From Mycolicibacterium iranicum (GTDB lineage Bacteria > Actinomycetota > Actinomycetes > Mycobacteriales > Mycobacteriaceae), in contig NZ_LQPC01000002.1 in assembly GCF_002101705.1 (NCBI RefSeq), forward strand, positions 62,001-126,000: DNA of 64,000 nucleotides, read 5' to 3'. Within the stretch, counting starts at the first letter, position 1, and each line of letters begins with the position of its first letter. The position numbers and the translations under genes were made by a program. Shown piece after piece: positions 50,521-60,245 of this stretch. The notes under the pieces were generated by a model that was not told where the DNA came from, made no database searches, and saw nothing but the letters and a program-made list of their open reading frames with translations.

Positions 50521-51713
50521 CGCGCACCCGCGAAACCGTGGCGCGTAAGCCACTCGCCGATGATCCCGACTGCTTCGCGAAGCTTGTCGCGCTGATCGGC
50601 GCCTGAGTAGTAGTGATTGGCTCCGGGTATCTCGTGCATCTCCTTATCTTCATGCCCGATCGCTTCGAAAATTCTGCGGGTGTGGCTGGGAGTACAGGCA
50701 TCGTCGGCGAGGTTGCCGATGACCAAGGCCGGGACGGCGATGTCAGGACCCGCCTTGACGGCGTCGCCGTTGGCGTCGTCGTAGCTCCACTGCGAGAGCC
50801 AGCTGCGCAGCGTGCAGAATCGCGCCAACCCGACGGGGCTCATGTTCACCACCTGAGGATCGCCCAGATAGCAGGTGCCCGGGGTGCGTTCGTTCGGATC
50901 GACCGTCGGATCCAACCAGCGCGGATCGGCCATCGTGCCGTGAACGACGAACGCGAACTCGTCATCCGGTCTTCCGGCGGCCTTGAGTTCGGCCAGTTTT
51001 CCCTTGACCCACTTGGTGATCCGGCGATTCCGGTCGATCTGTGCCTGGTGGTAGCGCTGAAGGAACTCGGAACTGTACGGCGGCTGGTTGGGGTTGTGGG
51101 GGTTGTACAGATCGAGTTCGGGGTCGCGCTTGGTGGGGTCCGACTCGTCGAGGATCGACGCGTCCAGCCACTCGGTCATCGTGCCGTGTCTGCTGATATG
51201 GGCTGCCAGCAGCATGATGCCGTCCGCCGGGATCAGCCCCAGCTTGGTCAGGTCCGGACCGTCGCCGGACGGGCTGGCGGTAACCGTTGGGTGCTGGGCC
51301 TGCTGCTGATAGAAGACCGACAACGACCCGCCGCCACTCCATCCGGCGAGAACGACCTTTTCGTAGCCGAGCCGGTGCTTGGCGTCCTTGATGCACTCGC
51401 CGAGGTCTTCGACCACCTTCTCCATCAGCAGTGCCGAATCGGTACCGCGGAACCGGCTGTTGCAGTAGATGACATGGTGACCGGCCCGGGCGAGCGCGTT
51501 CATCATCGGCAGGTAAGCGCCGCCGCCGATCGGGTGCATGAACACCAGCACGGTGTCGGAATCGACCGTCTTGGGTTTCAGCAGATGGCTTTCCAGCACG
51601 ACGAGTTCGGCGACTCCGCCATACACGTCGCGGACATTGGAATTGTTCTGGTAGGCAACCAGATAGGGGATCCGGTCGTACTCGTGCTTCACGGGTGCCT
51701 CGGTGGTCGTCAT
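50517..51713 (-). CDS. Alpha/beta hydrolase
   Basis: 398 residues. VFMHPIGGGAYLPM gives the oxyanion segment, VVLAGWSGGGSLSVFY the nucleophile elbow (GWSGGG), and IPGANHYYSG the late His. An internal segment of about 100 residues (150-250) is a lid/insertion. In this operon it may cleave a C-C or ester bond in the product of the cupin dioxygenase. Its ATG is directly adjacent to the upstream stop. Confidence 0.85.
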   Translation of the reverse strand: MTTTEAPVKHEYDRIPYLVAYQNNSNVRDVYGGVAELVVLESHLLKPKTVDSDTVLVFMHPIGGGAYLPMMNALARAGHHVIYCNSRFRGTDSALLMEKVVEDLGECIKDAKHRLGYEKVVLAGWSGGGSLSVFYQQQAQHPTVTASPSGDGPDLTKLGLIPADGIMLLAAHISRHGTMTEWLDASILDESDPTKRDPELDLYNPHNPNQPPYSSEFLQRYHQAQIDRNRRITKWVKGKLAELKAAGRPDDEFAFVVHGTMADPRWLDPTVDPNERTPGTCYLGDPQVVNMSPVGLARFCTLRSWLSQWSYDDANGDAVKAGPDIAVPALVIGNLADDACTPSHTRRIFEAIGHEDKEMHEIPGANHYYSGADQRDKLREAVGIIGEWLTRHGFAGAR

Positions 51714-52805
51714 CTAATGCTGCCCCAGGTCGTTGGCGAGGATTTCGGCGGACGGCACCAGTCGGCGCCGAGTGTCGATGGCGATCACCGACCAGTCCAC
51801 CCGGTCGTAGTCGTGAAATTTGCGGCGCGCCCGCTCACGGGCTTTCTCCGGCGCACCGTGGTGGACGCCCTGCGGCGCATGGGAGACCAGTCCGGGGGGC
51901 ATTGGGATTCCGTACAGCGAGCCGTCGTGGAAGAACGCGATCTCGTCGTAGTCCACGTTGCGGTGGTACCAGGGCGTGCGTTCGGTGCCCGGGACCATCT
52001 CGGCCGGCTTGGGTAGGAAGTTCATCACGTAGACGCCGGTCGCCTGCATGAAAAGGTGCACGGTCGGTGGAAGGTGGACGCTCTCGGACGTCACGACCGT
52101 GTAGTCGTCGATGTTGAACGTGAAGGGGAAGTTGTCTCCGCGCCAGCCTTCTACGTCTAGCGGATTGTGTTGGTAGAAAAGGCTGGTCGGTCCGCCCTCG
52201 TGAATGAGCCGGACCTCGTACTCTTCCCTGCCGTCGTCATCGATAGGTTGCGGCTCGGGAATGATCGCCTGCGCCGGGTCGAACGGGAAATGCCGGCCGA
52301 GGGTGCCCGGTGGCGGAACGCGGAACTCGTCGGTCGCCTGGATCATCAGCAGCGTCGTCTCCTCAGCGGGAATCTGCCGCCACGTGCACGCCTTCGGGAT
52401 GTAGATCCAGTCGCCCTGCCGGTAGTCCAGCGGACCGAATTCGGTCTCCAGCGATCCTGATCCGCGGTGCACGAAGGAGAGCAGGTCGCCGTCGACATAG
52501 CGAACGCAGAACGGCATCGGCTCGGAACGCCGCGACAGCAGCACGAGACAGTCCGCGTTGGAGAACATGAGCAGGGGACGGCCCTGTGGATCGGTGGCGT
52601 CGCTCGGTTTCAGTTCGGAACTCAGAACGTCGGTGGGACGAAGGGGACCGACAGTGCGGTAGGCCGTTGGATCGTTGCGCCGGTACATGTTGGCCGTGCG
52701 GCCGACAAAGCCCCCGCGACCGAGCTCATCATCCTTGAGCCCATCGAGATCTGCGTGAACACGCTTGGGAGTCTTGCCTTTTCGAAGGTGGACAAAGGAT
52801 TCCAT
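51714..52805 (-). CDS. Homogentisate 1,2-dioxygenase-like double cupin
   Basis: 363 residues. The middle and end resemble HgmA: GDWIYIPKACTWRQIP, LFYQHNPLDVEGWRGDNFPF, WYHRNVDYDEIAFFHDG, and HAPQGVHHG as candidate iron ligands. The family cleaves dihydroxylated aromatic rings with Fe(II) and O2. The protein is shorter than true HgmA (about 430), so the substrate may differ. ATG at 52805 follows GAGGAG. First gene of the nine-gene operon. Confidence 0.8.
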   Translation of the reverse strand: MESFVHLRKGKTPKRVHADLDGLKDDELGRGGFVGRTANMYRRNDPTAYRTVGPLRPTDVLSSELKPSDATDPQGRPLLMFSNADCLVLLSRRSEPMPFCVRYVDGDLLSFVHRGSGSLETEFGPLDYRQGDWIYIPKACTWRQIPAEETTLLMIQATDEFRVPPPGTLGRHFPFDPAQAIIPEPQPIDDDGREEYEVRLIHEGGPTSLFYQHNPLDVEGWRGDNFPFTFNIDDYTVVTSESVHLPPTVHLFMQATGVYVMNFLPKPAEMVPGTERTPWYHRNVDYDEIAFFHDGSLYGIPMPPGLVSHAPQGVHHGAPEKARERARRKFHDYDRVDWSVIAIDTRRRLVPSAEILANDLGQH

Positions 52806-52875
52806 AGTCGTCTCCTCGATCAAAAGTAAAAATGACTTTAGTTTTATTTCAGAGACCGGTCAAGGGTGGGCGTAG
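52806..52875 (-). promoter_or_regulatory. Promoter region of the cupin-to-Vgb operon
   Basis: Contains the ribosome site GAGGAG and a strikingly AT-rich stretch (about 52823-52850: AAAAGTAAAAATGAC...TTAGTTTTATTTC) in a GC-rich setting. This is the only sizeable non-coding space upstream of the operon, so its promoter and the TetR operator should be here. I see no clean palindrome. Confidence 0.5.
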
Positions 52876-52886
52876 TTGTCGGTGGT

Positions 52887-52902
52887 TCGAACTATTGTTC
52901 GA
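52887..52902 (+). promoter_or_regulatory. LexA (SOS) box
   Basis: TCGAACTATTGTTCGA is a perfect match to the mycobacterial LexA site TCGAAC-N4-GTTCGA. It lies just upstream of the probable start of the DUF222/HNH gene, predicting induction by DNA damage. LexA control of several 13E12 genes is established for M. tuberculosis. Confidence 0.88.
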
Positions 52903-52905
52903 TAT

Positions 52906-54333
52906 GTGGATGTGGTGGTGGAGGCGTTGGCGGGGGTGGGTGAGCAGGTCGCCATCCTGTCGAAGGCTTGTGACGAGTTGTCTCATCGCGAGTTGATCGA
53001 GCTGTTGGTGGAGCTCACGACGGTGCTGCGGACGATCCCTGCTATCGAGCATCGGATCGTGTCGCGGTTGACCGACGAGACCGAGCCGGGCGCACTCGGG
53101 GAGGCGTCGTGGAAGAAGGTGCTGACCACAGCGTTGCGGTGCAGTGAGAAGGACGCCAAACGCCGACTGGAGCGTGCGGCGACGTTGGGTCCGCGGCGGG
53201 CGATGACCGGGGAGCCGCTGGCGCCGTTGTTGGAGTCGACTGCTGCCGCGCAGGCGCGTGGTGTCCTCGATGAGGAGCATGTGAAGGTCATCGCTGATTT
53301 TCATGCCGCGTTGCCGTCGTGGGTGGATGCCGGGACGCGCGCTGATGCCGATCGTGAGTTGGCGCGGGTGGGGTCGGGGTTGGGTCCAGAGGCGTTGCGG
53401 CAGGCTGCGGGGCGGTTGTTGGGGATGATCGATCAGGATGGTCCTGAGCCCACCGAGACCGATATTGCGCGCCGGTGTGGGGTGGCGTTGGGGCCGCAGC
53501 GTCCTGATGGGACCCGCTCGATCCGGGGTGTGATCGATGCCGAGACCGGGGCTTTGTTGGAAGCAATCCTGGCCAAAGAAGCCGCCCCTGGCGCCAACAC
53601 TCCCGACGCCGAGGCCGAACCAGGCGCTGGGGACGAGCCGGGCGCGGAGGCTGCGTCGAGCGGCGCGGGTGCGTCGAGCGCGAAGAGCGAGCCGGCCGAT
53701 TCTGCGCGGGCTCGTCGTGATGGCCGTTCGCAGGCTCAGCGCAATCACGACGCCTTCAAGGCCATGGCCCGTCGCGTTCTCGAGAGCGGGCTGGGCACCC
53801 ACAACGGGTTGCCTGTGACGGTGATCGTGTCGACGACGCTTCAGGAGTTGGAGAAGGGTGCCGGGGTGGCGGTCACCGGGGGCGGTTCACTGCTGCCGAT
53901 GCGGGATCTGATCCGCCTGGCTGCCCACGCCCATCACTACCTCTACGTGTATGACCAACACAGCGAACAATCGCTGTATCTGGGCCGTGCCAAACGGCTA
54001 GCCACCGCTGCCCAACGCCTTGCGCTGCACGCGAAAGAACGAGGCTGCACGCGCCCGGGCTGCAGCGTGCCCGGCTATTGGGCCCAGGTGCATCACGCTG
54101 CCGCGGATTGGAAAGACGACGGGCAGACCAACATTGACGATCTGACCTTCGCCTGCGGAGCCGATCATCGCATGCTCGACAACACCGGCTGGCGCACCCG
54201 CAAGAACACCAAGGGGCAGACCGAATGGCTTCCGCCACCGGATCTCGACACCGGTCAACACCGCATCAACGGCTACCACCACCCCGAACGCTACCTACTC
54301 CCCGAAGACGACGAAGACGGCGACGGACCGTGA
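52906..54333 (+). CDS. DUF222/HNH endonuclease (13E12 repeat family)
   Basis: About 475 residues. A helical DUF222 region (about 10-210) leads to an Ala/Glu/Ser-rich linker (about 215-275) and a C-terminal HNH nuclease domain with CTRPGCSVPGYWAQVHH, DDLTFACGADHRML. The catalytic His-Asn-His elements and zinc-type Cys are intact. The frame is open from TTG 52876, but the LexA box covers that stretch, so the start is probably GTG 52906 or one of the next GTGs (52912, 52915, 52918). Expression is likely SOS-induced. Confidence 0.87.
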   Translation: MDVVVEALAGVGEQVAILSKACDELSHRELIELLVELTTVLRTIPAIEHRIVSRLTDETEPGALGEASWKKVLTTALRCSEKDAKRRLERAATLGPRRAMTGEPLAPLLESTAAAQARGVLDEEHVKVIADFHAALPSWVDAGTRADADRELARVGSGLGPEALRQAAGRLLGMIDQDGPEPTETDIARRCGVALGPQRPDGTRSIRGVIDAETGALLEAILAKEAAPGANTPDAEAEPGAGDEPGAEAASSGAGASSAKSEPADSARARRDGRSQAQRNHDAFKAMARRVLESGLGTHNGLPVTVIVSTTLQELEKGAGVAVTGGGSLLPMRDLIRLAAHAHHYLYVYDQHSEQSLYLGRAKRLATAAQRLALHAKERGCTRPGCSVPGYWAQVHHAAADWKDDGQTNIDDLTFACGADHRMLDNTGWRTRKNTKGQTEWLPPPDLDTGQHRINGYHHPERYLLPEDDEDGDGP

Positions 54334-54346
54334 GAGTCGTTGCCCC

Positions 54347-54736
54347 TCAGTCGGTCAGGTCGACGCGAACCGTGAGCAGGTTCGTTCCGAAGGTGCGCAC
54401 GCCGACGTTGTTGTACTGCGGCAGATCGCGCATCCGCGCCTTGGCGTCATCGTCCGGCAGCAGCACCGCGGTGCCGCGATGCCAGCGGCCTTTGAGCCGC
54501 ACACGGACATTGGGGTTGGCCATGATGTTGCGGATGTACTGCGACCTATCGCCGAACTCGGAGACGAACCAGAAGGCATCACCGATGCGGCGTCCCCCGA
54601 GGGGCGTGGTGCGGGGCCGTCCCGACTTCCGCCCGGTTGTCTCGAGCAGGGTCTGGAACGGCAGGTGACGCATGACCGGGTTGGCGATGTTCTTCTGGAA
54701 GAACTTCGTGACGCGATCGCGAGTCGAATCGGGCAT
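54347..54736 (-). CDS. Ddn-like deazaflavin (F420)-dependent nitroreductase family protein
   Basis: 129 residues of the DUF385/FDOR split-barrel family: LLETTGRKSGRPRTTPLGG, DAFWFVSEFGDRSQYIRNIMANP, VRLKGRWHRGTAVLL. The Lys/Arg-rich GRKSGRPR segment fits F420 phosphate binding. Reduces quinones or nitroimidazoles in relatives. Convergent with the HNH gene. Confidence 0.82.
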   Translation of the reverse strand: MPDSTRDRVTKFFQKNIANPVMRHLPFQTLLETTGRKSGRPRTTPLGGRRIGDAFWFVSEFGDRSQYIRNIMANPNVRVRLKGRWHRGTAVLLPDDDAKARMRDLPQYNNVGVRTFGTNLLTVRVDLTD

Positions 54737-54764
54737 GCGTTCACCTTTCTGTGGTTCTGCGGAG

Positions 54765-55943
54765 TCACACCATCGCGGTGCGTGGGATCTTGATCCCCAT
54801 TGTGAGCGCGCCGGCGAGTTCGCGACTGGTGTCGTAGTCGAAAATCACGTGTCCGACAATGACATCCACATCGCGCTTCAACCGCTGCAGTGGATTGTCG
54901 AGGAAATGAGCACTCGCGCCAGAGGCTCCCAGCAGTTCGCCGATCACAGCGCGGGACTCGTGCACGATGTGGGCAGCGGCCACTCTCGCGCGGCCGCGAA
55001 CCGGACGCTCCACCGGATCGCCGGCGGCGACGATCGCATCGATCTCACCGACAGTATCGGCGAGCAGGCTCCGCAGTGCCCGCAGTCGCACCTGCGCCCC
55101 GCCGAGATGGACGGCGGCCACCGGCTTGTCCTTTTGCATGACGCCTTCATATGCCAGGAACCGCTGCGCAAGTCGATCTGCATAGATCTCGACGGCCCGC
55201 TCGGCGCTACCAAGGGCGGGCATCGCCGCCAGCAGTGCCAACGCGGGCACCATCGGCCACCGGTAGGTGTCTGCCTGGTGCAGCGCCGCACCCGGCGCAG
55301 TGCCGGTGTAGATGTCGGCGACGTGCACCAGGCGGTGGTCGGGAACGAACGCGTCGTCGATGACGACGTCGTTGGACCCAGTCCCGCGCATCCCGTCGGT
55401 GTGCCAGACGTCCTCGATCCGCGCATCGTCGATAGGTAGCAGGGCAAGGACGGGGACGATCGAACTCGGATCGCCGGCAGACCGTTCGCACAGCGCACCC
55501 ACCATGATCCAGTTGCCATCCATCACCCCGGTGGCCCAGGACCACCGCCCTGTCAGCCGGATGCCGCCGTCACAGACGATGCCGCGGCCCGTCGGCGCCA
55601 GCGGAGCCGGTGCGAGGAACGGGCGGGTGGCGAACCCCTCGCTCTGGGCCGCTTCGCTGAACAGCGCCAGCATCCAGTTGTGGAGTGCGTAAAAACCGAG
55701 CGTCCATGCGCTCGACGCGCAGCCGTGCGCCATCTGCCGAACCGGGTCGAGGATCGCCGAAAACGGCGCTTCGCGACCGCCGTAGCGGGCGGGGACGAGG
55801 AGATCGAAGAGCCCCGACTCGGTGGCGTCCGCGAGCGTTGCCGCGGGCAGTCGGCGCGCTCGTTCGGCCTCCGCAGCGCGGTCGGCCAAGCGAGAGACGA
55901 ACTCTGGGGTGACGGGGGACTGATCGGTCGCGATCGTAACCAT
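54765..55943 (-). CDS. Flavin-dependent monooxygenase oxygenase subunit (HsaA/HpaH-like, ACAD fold)
   Basis: 392 residues with the acyl-CoA dehydrogenase fold but group D oxygenase features: LVPARYGGREAP, CASSAWTLGFYALHNWM, LTGRWSWATGVMDGNW, and the C-terminal ASGASAHFLDNPLQRLKRDVD typical of HsaA/HpaH hydroxylases. Uses reduced flavin from a separate reductase, which is not encoded next to it. A perfect TetR-type palindrome lies 12 bases before its ATG and the regulator gene sits immediately upstream. Confidence 0.83.
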   Translation of the reverse strand: MVTIATDQSPVTPEFVSRLADRAAEAERARRLPAATLADATESGLFDLLVPARYGGREAPFSAILDPVRQMAHGCASSAWTLGFYALHNWMLALFSEAAQSEGFATRPFLAPAPLAPTGRGIVCDGGIRLTGRWSWATGVMDGNWIMVGALCERSAGDPSSIVPVLALLPIDDARIEDVWHTDGMRGTGSNDVVIDDAFVPDHRLVHVADIYTGTAPGAALHQADTYRWPMVPALALLAAMPALGSAERAVEIYADRLAQRFLAYEGVMQKDKPVAAVHLGGAQVRLRALRSLLADTVGEIDAIVAAGDPVERPVRGRARVAAAHIVHESRAVIGELLGASGASAHFLDNPLQRLKRDVDVIVGHVIFDYDTSRELAGALTMGIKIPRTAMV

Positions 55944-55955
55944 GACCGAAAGTTA

Positions 55956-55973
55956 CCATACCTTTTGGTATGG
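55956..55973. promoter_or_regulatory. TetR-type operator, perfect palindrome
   Basis: CCATACC-TTTT-GGTATGG is an 18-base site with perfect 7-bp arms, located between the TetR gene and the flavin oxygenase start. Position and symmetry suggest that the adjacent TetR represses the oxygenase here. Confidence 0.7.
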
Positions 55974-55983
55974 AAAGCGGGGG

Positions 55984-56544
55984 TCAGTGCCGGAGCATGA
56001 GATCCAGGAAGCGGTCCTGCTGCACGTCGATGGTGCCGGGCGGCGAATCGGAGAGATGGAGGAAGCCGATGCCCGCGGCGAATGTGGCGTTCGCTCGGAG
56101 TTCGGCGTCCTCGCCTTCGAAGCCGGCTTCCTCAAAAGCAGCCAGGACAGATTTGAGTACCAAGTGGTCGGCGGCGCGCACACTCTCGGCGACTACAGGG
56201 TCGACGCGTGCCCATTCCCGCATCGCGCGCTCGAGAGTCCATTGCCGTTCGCCGAGCAGAGAGATCATCATCTGCGCGAGTCTTTCGCGGGGCGACAGAT
56301 GACCGAGCTCGCCGAAATGGCTCCGGTCGCGGTCGCGCAGCTCACCCCACGCCTGCACGAGCGCGGCCCGGTAGCCAGCCATGTCCTTGAAATGCCAGTA
56401 GAAGCTGCCCTTGGTGACTCCGAGCCGATTGCACAGGCGCTCGACCTTCAGCGCTTCGAGCCCCTCGTCGGCCAGCAATAGGTATCCGGCCTGAATCCAA
56501 TCGTCGACCGACAATCGCCCCCCGCCGGCGCGGATACTCGCCAT
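55984..56544 (-). CDS. TetR family regulator
   Basis: 186 residues. HTH: WIQAGYLLLADEGLEALKVE, RLCNRLGVTKGSFYWHF, KDMAGYRAALV. It precedes the flavin oxygenase on the same strand by 40 bp containing the palindrome. Start at 56544 is supported by the N-terminal length usual for the family. Confidence 0.85.
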   Translation of the reverse strand: MASIRAGGGRLSVDDWIQAGYLLLADEGLEALKVERLCNRLGVTKGSFYWHFKDMAGYRAALVQAWGELRDRDRSHFGELGHLSPRERLAQMMISLLGERQWTLERAMREWARVDPVVAESVRAADHLVLKSVLAAFEEAGFEGEDAELRANATFAAGIGFLHLSDSPPGTIDVQQDRFLDLMLRH

Positions 56545-57916
<1,372 letters not shown>

Positions 57917-57928
57917 GAGAACTGACGA

Positions 57929-57963
57929 AAGAAGCCCCCGGCCTACTCGGTCGGGGGCTTCTT
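57929..57963 (+). terminator. Rho-independent-type terminator after antigen 85
   Basis: A 15-bp stem (57929-57943 with 57949-57963, one G-T pair) with loop TACTC, 12 bases after the stop codon; core arms GAAGCCCCCG and CGGGGGCTTC. Followed by CGTTCCC with no U-tract. Confidence 0.75.
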
Positions 57964-57996
57964 CGTTCCCGGAAACGCGCGGTTACTGTGGCCGTC

Positions 57997-58995
57997 ATGA
58001 CCGAAATCAACGCGATGGTGGCCCACGAGGACGCCGAAGGCGGAATCGTTGTGCGCCCCGAGGTGGTCGACGAGTCCTTCCTGCCCGAGGGGGACGTAAA
58101 GATCCACGTCGAGTTCTCCAGCGTCAACTACAAGGACGCTCTGGCCATCACCCCGAAAGGGGGAGTGGCCCGCTCCTATCCGCTGATCCCCGGCATCGAC
58201 GTCGTCGGGACGGTGACTGCCAGCAGCTCGCCGGAATTCGCCGTCGGCGACCGCGTTATCGCCCACGGCCAGGACATCGGCACGGGTCGGCACGGGGGCT
58301 ATTCGCAGACCGCGCGATATCCCGCCGATTACCTGGTGAAGCTCGCCGGCTTGAGCACCGCCGACGCCGCGGCGATCGGAACCGCAGGCTTCACTGCGGC
58401 CATGAGTGTCAATGCAATTCGCGCCCACGGGATCAGTCCGTCGGACGGGCCCGTGCTTGTCACGGGCGCCACCGGTGGCGTCGGCAGCATCAGCGTCGAC
58501 TTGCTCGCTGGCCTGGGCTACGAAGTGGTCGCCTCCACCGGCAAGGCCGACACCCATCAACTGTTGCGTGATCTCGGCGCCGCAGAAGTCATCGATCGCG
58601 TGCCAGGTCCCGACGAGAAGGTGCGCCCCCTCGGCAAGGCGCACTGGGCCGCCGTCGTCGACTGTGTCGGCGGAAAAACCCTCGCCTACGCGCTGAGCAC
58701 CATGAAATACGGTGGTGTGGCGGCAATCTCCGGCCTTGCCGGATCTCCCGATCTGCCCGCGACGGTGATGCCGTTCATCCTGCGCGGGGTGACCCTGGCA
58801 GGTATCGACTCGGTGCTCCTGCCGATCGACAAGCGCCGGGCAGTGTGGGCGCAGCTGGAATCAGAGCTGCTGCCACAGCATTTGGCGCGCATCACCAGAG
58901 ACGTGCCGGTGCGCGAAGTCGCCGACGTGCTCGGCACGATCATCGGCGGCGGCGTCACCGGCCGCACTCGCGTAGTCGTCCACGACGGGTTCTGA
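57997..58995 (+). CDS. AcuI/YhdH-like acrylyl-CoA reductase (MDR)
   Basis: About 332 residues. It has VEFSSVNYKDALAITPKGGV, PLIPGIDVVGTV, AIGTAGFTAAMSVNA, LVTGATGGVGSISVDLLAGLGY, and DSVLLPIDKRRAVWAQL, all features of the YhdH/AcuI family that reduces acryloyl-CoA with NADPH. ATG 57997 is preferred to GTG 57988. It is convergent with fadE23. Confidence 0.87.
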   Translation: MTEINAMVAHEDAEGGIVVRPEVVDESFLPEGDVKIHVEFSSVNYKDALAITPKGGVARSYPLIPGIDVVGTVTASSSPEFAVGDRVIAHGQDIGTGRHGGYSQTARYPADYLVKLAGLSTADAAAIGTAGFTAAMSVNAIRAHGISPSDGPVLVTGATGGVGSISVDLLAGLGYEVVASTGKADTHQLLRDLGAAEVIDRVPGPDEKVRPLGKAHWAAVVDCVGGKTLAYALSTMKYGGVAAISGLAGSPDLPATVMPFILRGVTLAGIDSVLLPIDKRRAVWAQLESELLPQHLARITRDVPVREVADVLGTIIGGGVTGRTRVVVHDGF

Positions 58996-59002
58996 CGCGG
59001 TC

Positions 59003-60214
59003 CTACTTCAATTCGGCGGAGGACAGGCCGAGCAGGCGTCGTGCGACCACGAGCTGCTGGATTTGCTGGGTGCCTTCAAAGATGTCGAGGATCTTCGAGT
59101 CGCGGGCCCACTTCTCCAGCAGCGTCTGCTCCGAATACCCTGTGGTGCCGGCCATTTCGACAGCCTTCAAGGTGATGTCGCTGCCCACTCGGGCTGCCTT
59201 CGCCTTGCCCATCGAGGCTTCCTTGGAGTTGGGGATCTTGTTGTCGGCCTGCCATGCCGATCGCACGGTCAGCAGGTATCCCGCCTCCCAGTCGGCCTCC
59301 ATCCGCAGGAACTCCGCAGCCGCCGCGCTCTGTGCGTGCGCGGGCTTGTCATAGGAGATGTCGATGCCCGCGTCGGTGAGGATCTTGCGCAACTCCTCCA
59401 GCGCGGCTCCCGCCCCCCCGACCGCCATGGCCGCTACCACCGGTCTGGTGGCGTCGAATGTCTCCATGACTCCGGCGAAGCCCTTCTCCACCTGAATCTC
59501 CGGGCTGCCCAACAGGTTGTCCTTCGGAATGCGCGCATTGTCGAAGCGGATCGCGGCGGTGTCGGAGGCCTTGATGCCGAGCTTGTTCTCCAGTCGCTCC
59601 ACGGTCACGCCGGGATGGTCGCGCGGCACGATGAACGACTTGATCGCCGCACGGCCCTTCGTCTTGTCCAGCGTCGCCCACACCACGATGTGAGTGGCCC
59701 GCGAGCCCGCGGTCACATAGATCTTTTCGCCGTTGATCACGTACTCGTCGCCGTCGAGCACAGCGGTCGTCGTCACCGCCGCAGAGTCCGACCCGAAGCC
59801 GGGTTCGGTGATCGCCATGGCGGCCCACACCTTGCCCAACCGTTCCAGCTGCTCGGGGGTGGCCACGCTGGAGATCGCCGCGTTGCCCAGCCCCTGATAG
59901 GGGACCGACAGCAGCAAGGCGACGTCGCCCCAGCTGACCTCCAGCGCGTTCAGCAGCGCAGACATGTTGGCGCCGTTGACGTTTCCCTTCGGCCCATCGC
60001 CGTCGCGAGTGAACGCCTCGGTGCCTGCGAACGAGATCGTCTTGGCTTCCGAGATGCCCTCGAACAGCGTTGCCAGCGTGTCCAGTTCGACGGGGTAGTC
60101 GTGTTCCCGAAGGTCGTACTTGCGCGAAATCGGCCGCAGCATTTCGGCAGCACCCTGGTGGCCCTTCTCGATGACCGCCTGCAGCTTCTTCGGCATTTCC
60201 AGATTGATCGCCAT
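59003..60214 (-). CDS. fadE23: Acyl-CoA dehydrogenase FadE23-like
   Basis: 403 residues. MAITEPGFGSDSAAVTTTA and YVINGEKIYVTAGSRA are the flavin/substrate motifs; the C-terminus has KWARDSKILDIFEGTQQIQQL with the catalytic Glu in FEGT. Adjacent to fadE24 with 31 bp between, as in M. tuberculosis Rv3139-Rv3140 (recall). Mycobacterial pairs of this kind often form mixed tetramers. The M. tuberculosis pair is known to respond to isoniazid. Confidence 0.85.
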   Translation of the reverse strand: MAINLEMPKKLQAVIEKGHQGAAEMLRPISRKYDLREHDYPVELDTLATLFEGISEAKTISFAGTEAFTRDGDGPKGNVNGANMSALLNALEVSWGDVALLLSVPYQGLGNAAISSVATPEQLERLGKVWAAMAITEPGFGSDSAAVTTTAVLDGDEYVINGEKIYVTAGSRATHIVVWATLDKTKGRAAIKSFIVPRDHPGVTVERLENKLGIKASDTAAIRFDNARIPKDNLLGSPEIQVEKGFAGVMETFDATRPVVAAMAVGGAGAALEELRKILTDAGIDISYDKPAHAQSAAAAEFLRMEADWEAGYLLTVRSAWQADNKIPNSKEASMGKAKAARVGSDITLKAVEMAGTTGYSEQTLLEKWARDSKILDIFEGTQQIQQLVVARRLLGLSSAELK

Positions 60215-60245
60215 GTTCGATACGCCTTTCTAGAGGATGCTGCGG

